Shown here: positions 1 through 5,263 of the stretch, piece by piece
Position numbering within the stretch: position 1 is the stretch's first letter
Layout of the letters: each line of letters opens with the position of its first letter
Assembly: GCA_003541895.1 (NCBI GenBank)
Contig: DPLR01000474.1
Span: 1-5,285, forward strand
Source: Cytophagales bacterium
GTDB taxonomy: Bacteria > Bacteroidota > Bacteroidia > Cytophagales > Cyclobacteriaceae
Direction of reading: 5' to 3'
Length of the DNA stretch: 5,285 nucleotides
Notes under the pieces: model-generated
Databases searched by the model: none
Seen by the model: the letters and a program-made list of their open reading frames with translations, nothing else
What the model was told of the DNA's origin: nothing
Position numbers and translations under genes: made by a program

Positions 1-20
1 AAGCAGAAGACGGCATACGA
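1..20. other. Illumina adapter remnant at contig end
   Basis: Bases 1-20 (AAGCAGAAGACGGCATACGA) equal bases 2-21 of the Illumina P7 / small-RNA PCR primer. Read on the minus strand they are the first 20 bases of the classic 3' adapter that begins TCGTATGCC. The match ends abruptly at base 20, after which ordinary coding sequence begins. This is sequencing-library sequence left at the end of an assembled contig, not genome. The minus-strand reading frame stays open through it and adds six spurious codons (R-M-P-S-S-A). Confidence 0.95.
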
Positions 21-1075
21 TATTCAACAGTTTGTTTAATTACTTTATTCCCTCCGCTAAGAATAACCGTCTCCTTCCCATTCTCCAACGATTTTACTCT
101 CACTGTAAACTTCCCACGATCGTTGATGGCGTAAGCAACACTCTTTCCATCGGGGCTGATTTTTACTGTAGTGAAGGTAACTTGATGCCGTTTTTGTTTA
201 GTAAGTTGAATTGAATCATGAACTTTAGTGTAGCTCTCCCTCACCCTTTCATCTTGCGCAGAATAAAAATTCCTCCAGTCGTTCATTAACTGTTTAAACG
301 GCACACCGAGTGTTATCAAAATACTTCTTTCTTCATTGCGAATAATTCGGGTGTAATTCAAAATATTATTGATGCTGCTCTTTCCGTATTTTTCAACGAT
401 GTAGTTCCACACCGACTGCCCCACCAATGCAGCTTCACGGTTTTGAAGACGCAAAGCTCTATTTACTCTTTTACTAGAAACCAGCTGACGCACATAGTCA
501 TCCATTTCTTCATTCCATCCATAGGCCACATAATTGGCTGTTCCTTCTACAAACCATTCGGGCAGGTTTAGCAAAACCGAACTGGTGAACATGTCGCGTA
601 AACTGCCACCAAACATCATTTCGTTTACCAGCAGCTCCGACATTTTATATAAGAGTTCGCGTTTGAATTCATCGAGGTTTCCCGGGTGGGCAATTTCAAC
701 ATAGGGTTTTATGAATTCGGTTTCACCGCTCACTTGATACCGATTACGGTTCAGCCCCACATTACTTTGCTGTAAATCTGCAATGGAGTTGTATAGAAAA
801 ATTTTTGTCTTTTGATAGGGGTAAAATCCCAATAGATCAGTGATGCGGTCAAACTCTGACTCTAGGTATTGAATCGCCTCCTTGGCTACTTTGGTTCGCT
901 CGCCATAATAATAGAGATCAAAATTTTCTGAATTGAAATATTTCCAATCAAAACTTTTGTATTGAATGCGGTTGCGGCCAAAAGTTTCATCGGCATGTTG
1001 TGCTTTGACACCAATGACTACTAAAAACAAAATGGAGAATCCAACCAGCCTCTGTGCCTTACTCATAAGAATCAT
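21..1075 (-). CDS. Secreted peptidase-MA-like / PD40 propeller protein, 3' end missing
   Basis: About 351 N-terminal residues are visible; the frame is open to the contig end, so the C-terminus is missing (full-length relatives are, as I recall, often near 1000 residues). Residues 1-26 form a signal peptide (hydrophobic stretch SILFLVVIGV, then KAQ). Residues 30-280 resemble the gluzincin-like domain that precedes TolB-type propellers in Bacteroidota: it keeps the LPEWFVEGTANYVAYGW helix (about 171-187). The place expected for HExxH reads SELLV (about 146-150), so zinc catalysis is unlikely. The ISPDGKSVAYA motif (about 306-316) is a typical PD40/WD40-like blade start. The protein is probably periplasmic or surface-attached; its role is unknown. 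The ATG at 1075 overlaps the upstream stop as ATGA, implying translational coupling; the ATG at 1066 is an in-frame alternative. Both give a good signal peptide. Confidence 0.8.
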
Positions 1076-2154
1076 TCTGAACCAAATTTCGAATATAACG
1101 CTTTAAACCGCTCAATATTTATCTCCAAAGGTAATTCAGTTTTTGCATCCATCCATTCCGCCATCAGATGTGAAAAGTAAGGCGCCAAACTTACCCCTTT
1201 AGTACCAAGACCGTTAAAAACCAAAGTCCGTGGTCGATCGGGATGTACACCAAGAATGGGCCTACGATCGGGCGTTGTTGGTCTGAATCCCCAATTTTGG
1301 CCAACAATCTCGAAAGGCATATTGAGCAAACCATTTAATTTTTCTTTTAGCTCACTTCGCGAGGCTACCGTTATTTCTTCGGTTTTAGAAGTGGGCTCGT
1401 AGGTGGCACCAACCATAAATTTGTTTTCGCTATCGGTAGGCACAATGTAAACGCCTCGGTTAAAAATTAGTTCTGGTTTTTGTGATAGCGTTATTACTAA
1501 AGTTTCACCCCTTAAAGGCCTGATAGGAAGCCACTCAAAGAGCTGATTTTTCAAAGCCTGGAGACCATCGCAAAAGATAATGGAATTGGCTTTCACCTGT
1601 TGGTAAATAACTCCATCGTTCTGTTCTTCCAAGTTTCTTTCATGAAAATGACTTTGAACAAAAGCATTTTCCTTTACTAAAACTTTTCTGACTTCACTGA
1701 GGAACAAATTAACATTGAGATAACCCGAATGCCGTGTGAGCAACCCACCCAATGGATCTTTCGATTGTGTAAAGGTAGGAGTGGTAAAAATATTTTCGAT
1801 GAATTTGCCCGTTCCATTTTCCGCACTTTTGGCCATCCATTCATTTTGCTCCTGAACTGAATCGAACGGCCTGTAGATGGGCATAGGGTGAAAGAATTTA
1901 CATTGGAAAAATGCCTCAGCCTTTGAATAAAACTCAAACAAATAGGGAAACAACTCATTGGCCTTCCACGATTGCGATAATCTTTTGCCAGTAACTGGAT
2001 TGAATAAACCTGCAGCAATGGTTGAAGCCCGGTTTTTCTCAGGCAAATCAAAAACGACTATTTTTTTTCCGCGCCACAACAATTGCAACGCAAGGCACGA
2101 GCCCGCAAGCCCTTGCCCAACAATAATATGATCAACGGAAGTTTTAATGTGCAT
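1072..2154 (-). CDS. FAD-dependent oxidoreductase (DAO superfamily)
   Basis: This is a 360-residue, complete cytoplasmic flavoprotein without a signal peptide. The Rossmann dinucleotide-binding motif GQGLAG lies at residues 13-18, with the ribose-binding acidic residue D36 closing the second strand. AAGLFNPVTGKR (47-58) is the conserved stretch after the first beta-alpha-beta unit seen in glycine/D-amino-acid oxidases and in the oxidase domain of MnmC. The C-terminal FAD-binding signature is also present: RPTTPDRRPILG (291-302) and NGLGTKGVSLAP (314-325). Length fits a single-domain DAO protein. The substrate cannot be told from sequence; an amine or amino acid, or a modified tRNA base as for MnmC, are the family's options. 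It is the first gene of an operon with the propeller protein, overlapping it by 4 bases. An AGGA element sits 7 bases before the ATG. Confidence 0.88.
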   Translation of the reverse strand: MHIKTSVDHIIVGQGLAGSCLALQLLWRGKKIVVFDLPEKNRASTIAAGLFNPVTGKRLSQSWKANELFPYLFEFYSKAEAFFQCKFFHPMPIYRPFDSVQEQNEWMAKSAENGTGKFIENIFTTPTFTQSKDPLGGLLTRHSGYLNVNLFLSEVRKVLVKENAFVQSHFHERNLEEQNDGVIYQQVKANSIIFCDGLQALKNQLFEWLPIRPLRGETLVITLSQKPELIFNRGVYIVPTDSENKFMVGATYEPTSKTEEITVASRSELKEKLNGLLNMPFEIVGQNWGFRPTTPDRRPILGVHPDRPRTLVFNGLGTKGVSLAPYFSHLMAEWMDAKTELPLEINIERFKALYSKFGSE

Positions 2155-2161
2155 GAATTTA

Positions 2162-2165
2162 TCCT
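2162..2165 (-). promoter_or_regulatory. Shine-Dalgarno-like AGGA before the oxidoreductase
   Basis: On the minus strand AGGA is followed by seven bases and then the ATG at 2154, a good spacing for a ribosome binding site. It supports that start codon and is the clearest such site in the window. A weak -7-like box, TATATTTA (2165-2172), overlaps it but lies too close to the start to be convincing. Confidence 0.5.
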
Positions 2166-2319
2166 AAATATATTTACTAAATCAGGTATCTAAAGACTAA
2201 TCCATCGATGAAAGAAAACTATTTGATGAATTACCCAAACTGTCTCGAGAAATCAAAAATTACCTCTCCTCCACTTTGTGGTATTTATTAATTATTGATT
2301 CAACGTGGCTAAGAATTAT

Positions 2320-2333
2320 TAACTTTAACTTTA
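2320..2333 (+). promoter_or_regulatory. Possible -7 boxes upstream of the YceI gene
   Basis: TAACTTTA occurs twice in overlap (2320-2327 and 2326-2333); each matches the Bacteroidota -7 consensus TAnnTTTG at all but the last base. A TTG at 2295-2297 lies 22 bases upstream, slightly far for the -33 element. The boxes are 50-60 bases before the ATG at 2383. Apart from these, the 2155-2382 gap is AT-rich and I find no gene or RNA in it; it serves two divergent genes. Confidence 0.3.
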
Positions 2334-2382
2334 ATCGGCCTAATCTGTAAACAAAAATTAATGCTACAAGTTGGATCTTCGT

Positions 2383-2958
2383 ATGAAAAAAGGGAATAAA
2401 AGTTTTAGTCGGACTTTACTGTTAACATTATTTTTACTTCTTGTTTTTGGAGCTTCATCTTTAACCGCTCAAAAAAAGTTTTCAGTTGAGAATGGTGAGA
2501 TCAGTTTTACATCAAATGCCAAACTTGAATTGATCAATGCGTCCTCAAAAAAAATCCAAGGTATCATCGACCCGGCTACAAATTCTTTCGCTTTCATTGT
2601 AAAAGTGAAGTCGTTTGAGGGTTTTAACAGCAACCTTCAACAACAACACTTCAATGACAAATACATGGAGAGCGATAAATATTATGATGCCACCTTCACT
2701 GGAAAAATTATTGACCCTATCGATTTCACAAAAGACGGAGTGTACGAAGTTCGCGCCAAAGGCAACCTGGTAGTTCATGGCAAAAAACAAACGCGTATTA
2801 TTCCCGGAAAAATTCAAATTGAAAAAGGAATTGTATCCATTAACTCTAGTTTTAATGTGCCTTTGGCCGACCACGATATTCAAATACCACAGATCGTAAG
2901 TGAAAAAGTGGCTACTGAAATTATTGTGAAGCTAAATGCTTCAATGATTCAGAGGTAA
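2383..2958 (+). CDS. YceI-family exported protein
   Basis: This 191-residue protein has a clear signal peptide: a basic N-terminus (MKKGNKSFSR), a long leucine-rich core (about 11-22) and likely cleavage after A29 in SLTA-Q. The mature part, about 160 residues, is a YceI/lipocalin-like beta barrel. It begins with FSVENGEISF and continues with the family's VKSFEGFNSNLQQQHFNDKYMESDKYYDATFTGKI block (about 77-111), then VYEVRAKGNLVVHGKKQ (about 121-137), and closes with INSSFNVPLADHDIQIP. YceI proteins bind isoprenoid-type lipids in a hydrophobic pocket in the periplasm; ligand and role here are unknown. The frame can be extended to a TTG at 2371, but the ATG at 2383 fits a signal peptide better. 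Transcribed alone, divergent from the oxidoreductase and convergent with the next gene, with only 21 bases between stops. Confidence 0.88.
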   Translation: MKKGNKSFSRTLLLTLFLLLVFGASSLTAQKKFSVENGEISFTSNAKLELINASSKKIQGIIDPATNSFAFIVKVKSFEGFNSNLQQQHFNDKYMESDKYYDATFTGKIIDPIDFTKDGVYEVRAKGNLVVHGKKQTRIIPGKIQIEKGIVSINSSFNVPLADHDIQIPQIVSEKVATEIIVKLNASMIQR

Positions 2959-2979
2959 TATTCCTTGAAGCCTAATTCA

Positions 2980-3390
2980 CTAATTACTTGTGAGTGGCAG
3001 GCATTCATACTCTAGATTTTCCTGAGGAATCAAAGCGAGGCTTTCGTTTTGGTTTTCAAACTTCTTCTGATTGCTGCTTAATGTAGCCGCCTTTCTGGCA
3101 TTCGAAGCAGAACTCGCAAAAAATGGAATACTCGTAAGGTCTAGCAATAATCCTCCTAAAATCAGAAATCCACTGCTATCCGGAATAGAGGCATCGCTAG
3201 CCTGAGTCTGTGTTTTACTGATGATGATGCCTAGGGTAAGCATAGCGGTGCCACCACCTACTAAAATATTGCCTGCGGTTTTTTGACTGTCGCTTTTCTC
3301 GAGATAATAGTCTTTATCATGTGTTGGTGTCTGACCAAGAACGGAAGTCACAAACAGTACAATCACAAAGGAGAAAAAAAGCCTTTTCAT
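2980..3390 (-). CDS. Small exported/membrane protein, unknown function
   Basis: With the ATG at 3390 the product is 136 residues: signal peptide 1-20 (MKRLFFSFVIVLFVTSVLGQ), a short polar stretch with DYYLEKSDSQKTAG (27-40), a glycine-rich hydrophobic segment (about 40-58, containing VGGGTAMLTLGIII), a polar loop, a second hydrophobic segment (about 74-95, containing ILGGLLLDLTSIPFF), then a charged tail beginning SNARKAA. This layout, LEKSxxQKTAG followed by two glycine-rich helices, resembles a widespread uncharacterised Bacteroidota family; I cannot assign a function. Longer starts exist at 3399 and 3432. The 3432 start lies upstream of the candidate promoter box at 3410-3417 and would put a polar stretch before the signal peptide, so it is unlikely. 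Monocistronic and convergent with the YceI gene. Confidence 0.7.
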   Translation of the reverse strand: MKRLFFSFVIVLFVTSVLGQTPTHDKDYYLEKSDSQKTAGNILVGGGTAMLTLGIIISKTQTQASDASIPDSSGFLILGGLLLDLTSIPFFASSASNARKAATLSSNQKKFENQNESLALIPQENLEYECLPLTSN

Positions 3391-3409
3391 AACATTCATT
3401 TTAGAAGTA

Positions 3410-3417
3410 CAAAATTG
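3410..3417 (-). promoter_or_regulatory. Candidate -7 box for the small membrane protein
   Basis: On the minus strand this reads CAATTTTG, matching TAnnTTTG at seven of eight positions. A TTTA lies 19 bases further upstream where a -33 TTTG would be expected. The box ends 19 bases before the ATG at 3390, the same distance as the stronger box in front of the gene at 4665, which supports the 3390 start. Confidence 0.4.
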
Positions 3418-3558
3418 CCTCAACAAGCGCATTTCCTAAATGAATTTAGTCTCCTAAAACTGTGATTTGCCTCACTAAATAAATTAAATACAAACGTTTA
3501 CAAACAGGTATAATCGTAAGGAGTCGTTTAAAATACGAGTCTTCCGTTTTGCTGCCTC

Positions 3559-3566
3559 CACCTTTG
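3559..3566 (+). promoter_or_regulatory. Candidate -7 box for ssb
   Basis: CACCTTTG followed by CA matches the Bacteroidota -7 consensus TAnnTTTG at seven of eight positions. It lies 70 bases before the ssb ATG, implying a leader of roughly 65 bases. I see no good -33 TTTG or TTG at the right distance. The rest of the 3433-3636 gap is AT-rich with a short direct repeat TACAAAC (3489-3495 and 3499-3505) and no gene. Confidence 0.45.
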
Positions 3567-3636
3567 CATCGTCAATCACCAACAAACCGATTGGCGAAAA
3601 AGCAAAAACAATTATTAACATTTAAAATTCACAGTT

Positions 3637-3969
3637 ATGAAAAGTTTAAAAAACAGCGTGCAACTCATTGGCAGGTTAGGCAAAGACCCTGAACTGAAAA
3701 CCTTTGGAGGCAAAAAGAAAGCGGCCTTCTCTATCGCCACGAGCGATACCTACAAAAATGCAAAAGGTGAAAAAGTAGAAGATACCCAGTGGCATAATTT
3801 GGTGATCTGGGGTAAGCTCGCAGATGTGGCAGGGAAGTATTTGAAAAAAGGAAGTGAGGTAGCGGTTGAAGGTAAGCTCATTCACCGTGTGTACGAAACC
3901 GACAAAGGCGAGAAAAAATTTATTACAGAAATAAACGTGAATGATTTTGTAATGCTGGGCAGCAAGTGA
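3637..3969 (+). CDS. ssb: Short single-stranded DNA-binding protein
   Basis: This 110-residue protein is essentially one OB fold, the ssDNA-binding domain of bacterial SSB. The opening NSVQLIGRLGKDPELKTF (6-23) is the usual first strand and turn. TQWHNLVIWGKLADVAGKYLKKGS (50-73) is the family signature, with W52 in the position of E. coli Trp54 and W58 near Phe60; Y39 and Y86 fall about where Trp40 and Trp88 lie. It ends at VMLGSK, where replicative SSBs continue into a flexible linker and an acidic tip (DDDIPF-like) that recruits partners. That tail is absent, and the TGA is followed directly by a hairpin. It is therefore more likely an accessory paralogue than the sole replicative SSB, which is inference. 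The ATG has no Shine-Dalgarno, common in this phylum. Monocistronic. Confidence 0.93.
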   Translation: MKSLKNSVQLIGRLGKDPELKTFGGKKKAAFSIATSDTYKNAKGEKVEDTQWHNLVIWGKLADVAGKYLKKGSEVAVEGKLIHRVYETDKGEKKFITEINVNDFVMLGSK

Positions 3970-3974
3970 TTTAA

Positions 3975-4002
3975 AAATTTCAGGTTTCAAATTTCAGGTT
4001 TC
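3975..4002 (+). repeat. Perfect tandem 14-mer, two copies
   Basis: AAATTTCAGGTTTC occurs at 3975-3988 and again at 3989-4002 without a spacer. It forms nearly all of the left arm of the hairpin at 3977-4035, whose right arm contains matching GAAATTT/TCTGAAATCT words. A related word, CTGAAATCT, recurs at 4813-4821, suggesting a degenerate intergenic repeat family. Confidence 0.85.
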
Positions 4003-4035
4003 AGCTTGTGAAATTTGAAATTTGGAATCTGAAAT
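3977..4035 (+). terminator. Long 27-bp hairpin after ssb, probable terminator
   Basis: Bases 3977-4003 pair with 4009-4035 across a 5-base loop (GCTTG, 4004-4008). Of 27 pairs, 23 are Watson-Crick and four are G-U (3984/4028, 3987/4025, 3997/4015, 3998/4014), with no bulge. It starts 7 bases after the ssb stop and ends exactly before the stop codon of the convergent gene. The G-U pairs become C-A mismatches in the opposite transcript, so the fold is best in ssb mRNA. The stem is AT-rich and there is no clean U run after it, so 3'-end protection or a repeat element is an alternative to intrinsic termination. Confidence 0.65.
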
Positions 4036-4665
4036 CTAATTTCTATTCTGATTTGCCTGCTTCTGTTTCTTCAGCGACTTAATGAACTTCACCCAGTTGA
4101 TTGGATTGAGAAACGGATTATAAATCGGATGAAATTTGTTCTCCGCTGAGTTGGAAAACTGGTCGATGTAGTACTTGTAGTTTGCATTGGCATCCATAGG
4201 TGTTGTGCGCACCATCAATGCAAGCAATTCACTATTCAATTGCTTCTTATCAATGCCTGTGTCATCCAAAGGAACATTTAATGCAAGCACTGCTTTTTCA
4301 AACATCTCTAAAGTAGGCATAGTAACGATAAGCTGGGGTAATTCAGTATTATCCTCATGTAGTTCGATTAATAGTGTTGTAAACTCTTTGGAGTTACTGG
4401 CTATAATATAGCTCTGCCTCTGATATCCAACACAACTAATTACAATCGAGTCCCCAATTAGTACAGGTAGAGAAAAAAAACCGTTATTCAAGGAAGTGGT
4501 GCCGCGGCCAGCTTTGGGAACATAAATATTTGCGCCCGGCACAAAAACACCTGCAGTATCTGTAACAATACCTGAAAGCTGAATAACCCTCTTAGTTTGC
4601 GCGAATGCCTCGTGCTGAATTGCAATAGCAGCGCAAACAAGCAAAAACAAATAAATCTTCTTCAC
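4036..4665 (-). CDS. Secreted protein with carboxypeptidase-like regulatory domain
   Basis: From a GTG at 4665 the product is 209 residues: signal peptide MKKIYLFLLVCAAIAIQHEAFA (1-22), then a CarboxypepD_reg-like beta-sandwich (about 27-90) with the hallmark order LSGIVTDTAG-VPGANIYVPKAGRGTTSLNNGFFSLPV-GDSIVISCVGYQ. This domain is common at the N-terminus of TonB-dependent receptors, but no plug or barrel follows. The rest (about 95-209) is an uncharacterised region with LEMFEKAVLALN, YKYYIDQFSNSAENKFHP and a basic tail (WVKFIKSLKKQKQ). It is probably periplasmic; function unknown. The only near ATG (4667) is out of frame, so the start is GTG at 4665 or TTG at 4671. GTG gives the standard MKK signal peptide. 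A good -7 box lies 19 bases upstream. Divergent from the ArsR-type regulator. Confidence 0.8.
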   Translation of the reverse strand: MKKIYLFLLVCAAIAIQHEAFAQTKRVIQLSGIVTDTAGVFVPGANIYVPKAGRGTTSLNNGFFSLPVLIGDSIVISCVGYQRQSYIIASNSKEFTTLLIELHEDNTELPQLIVTMPTLEMFEKAVLALNVPLDDTGIDKKQLNSELLALMVRTTPMDANANYKYYIDQFSNSAENKFHPIYNPFLNPINWVKFIKSLKKQKQANQNRN

Positions 4666-4684
4666 ATTCAAAATTTATAGCCGA

Positions 4685-4692
4685 CAAAGGTA
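4685..4692 (-). promoter_or_regulatory. -7 promoter box, exact consensus
   Basis: On the minus strand this reads TACCTTTG, an exact match to the Bacteroidota -7 consensus TAnnTTTG. It ends 19 bases before the GTG at 4665, implying a leader of only about 10-15 bases. No clear -33 TTTG is seen at the usual distance. Confidence 0.55.
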
Positions 4693-4719
4693 AGGATTCA
4701 GAACTAACATTTCACATGC

Positions 4720-4829
4720 CAAATTACAGATTGACCAACAGCCTCCTCCACTTGATGATCCAATTCATAAAATAGTTTTACGCAACTTATTGACATCGCT
4801 TGAACTTACAGCCTGAAATCTGCAATTTG
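4720..4829. repeat. 13-bp inverted repeat pair in the divergent promoter region
   Basis: CAAATTACAGATT (4720-4732) is matched, with one mismatch, by the reverse complement of AATCTGCAATTTG (4817-4829). One arm lies 27 bases upstream of the -7 box of the 4665 gene and the other about 20 bases before the GTG of the regulator gene at 4849. They could be operator sites for the adjacent regulator, or remnants of an intergenic repeat. The stretch between the arms shows no gene. Confidence 0.4.
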
Positions 4830-4848
4830 TAATCTTTAAAGCAAACAC

Positions 4849-5235
4849 GTGCGATTAAAACATTTTAACATTGACCCAGGCGCCCAGATCTTTTTAGCCT
4901 GTAGCGATACCGCAAGGCTGCGCATTTTAAATCTGATCATGACTCATGGTGAAATGTGCATCACAGACCTCGAGAATATTTTGGAATTCACTCAAACTAA
5001 AACTTCTCGTCACCTCATTTATTTAAAAAACTCGGGTATTCTTACGTCAAGAAAATTCAATCAATGGATGTTTTACCAAATAAAAGATGAAGTATTTGAA
5101 ATCATGACGCAGATTTTTCAATTCCTAAGACGCGACCCCGTGTTGCAAAAAGATCAGCAAGTATTTCAAACCATGTACACGAATCGAGAACTGACGTTGA
5201 ATAAGTTACGGATGAAACCGTTGGGTGTGAATTAA
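4849..5235 (+). CDS. ArsR-type winged-helix transcriptional regulator
   Basis: This 128-residue cytoplasmic DNA-binding protein has the ArsR/SmtB layout. An N-terminal helix pair contains the typical CSDTARLRILNLIM (18-31). The alpha3 segment GEMCITDLENILEFT (34-48) follows, then the recognition helix QTKTSRHLIYLKNSGIL (49-65) and a wing through SRKFNQWMFYQI (67-78). The C-terminal 45 residues are helical and probably form the dimer interface. In classical arsenic sensors alpha3 reads ELCVCDL; here it reads EMCITDL, so one of the two cysteines (C37) is kept and the other is Thr39, leaving the metal site incomplete. The effector is unknown. The start is GTG: an in-frame stop lies four codons upstream (4837-4839) and no ATG fits. 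It may regulate itself, the divergent gene, or the downstream gene. Confidence 0.83.
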   Translation: MRLKHFNIDPGAQIFLACSDTARLRILNLIMTHGEMCITDLENILEFTQTKTSRHLIYLKNSGILTSRKFNQWMFYQIKDEVFEIMTQIFQFLRRDPVLQKDQQVFQTMYTNRELTLNKLRMKPLGVN

Positions 5236-5255
5236 TCGTTAACGGCTAATCGTTA
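5233..5255 (+). repeat. Direct repeat TAATCGTTA, possible operator
   Basis: TAATCGTTA occurs at 5233-5241, overlapping the regulator's stop codon, and at 5247-5255, with starts 14 bases apart. The first copy also overlaps an 8-base palindrome CGTTAACG (5237-5244). The position between a regulator and a possible downstream gene would suit a binding site, but the repeat is short and could be chance. Confidence 0.3.
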
Positions 5256-5263
5256 TTCTTTTA

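Noticed and set aside
32..214. Plus-strand open frame of 60 codons
   Set aside because: It lies antisense to the propeller gene, whose frame shows clear domain motifs; no family features of its own.
1677..2051. Minus-strand open frame of 124 codons
   Set aside because: Out-of-frame shadow inside the oxidoreductase gene.
2371..2382. TTG start extending the YceI protein by four residues
   Set aside because: The ATG at 2383 gives a standard signal peptide; TTG starts are rarer and no ribosome binding site supports it.
2545..2883. Antisense frame within the YceI gene
   Set aside because: The plus-strand YceI reading is well supported; the antisense product has no recognisable features.
2959..3000. 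Bidirectional terminator between YceI and the small membrane protein
   Set aside because: Only very short complementary pieces (TCAC/GTGA) are present; no convincing stem.
3283..3465. Plus-strand frame of 60 codons overlapping the small membrane protein
   Set aside because: Antisense to a coherent signal-peptide gene and its promoter; no start signal.
3676..3990. Antisense frame within ssb
   Set aside because: Shadow of the strongly conserved SSB frame.
4187..4411. Plus-strand frame opposite the secreted regulatory-domain protein
   Set aside because: Serine-rich shadow without family features.
4036..4665. Truncated TonB-dependent receptor
   Set aside because: The CarboxypepD_reg-like domain suggested it, but no plug sequence follows; the C-terminal part instead looks like a short soluble region and the gene ends cleanly.
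4720..4829. Miniature transposable element bounded by the inverted repeats
   Set aside because: No target-site duplication seen, arms short and imperfect, and the interval also holds the promoters of both neighbours.
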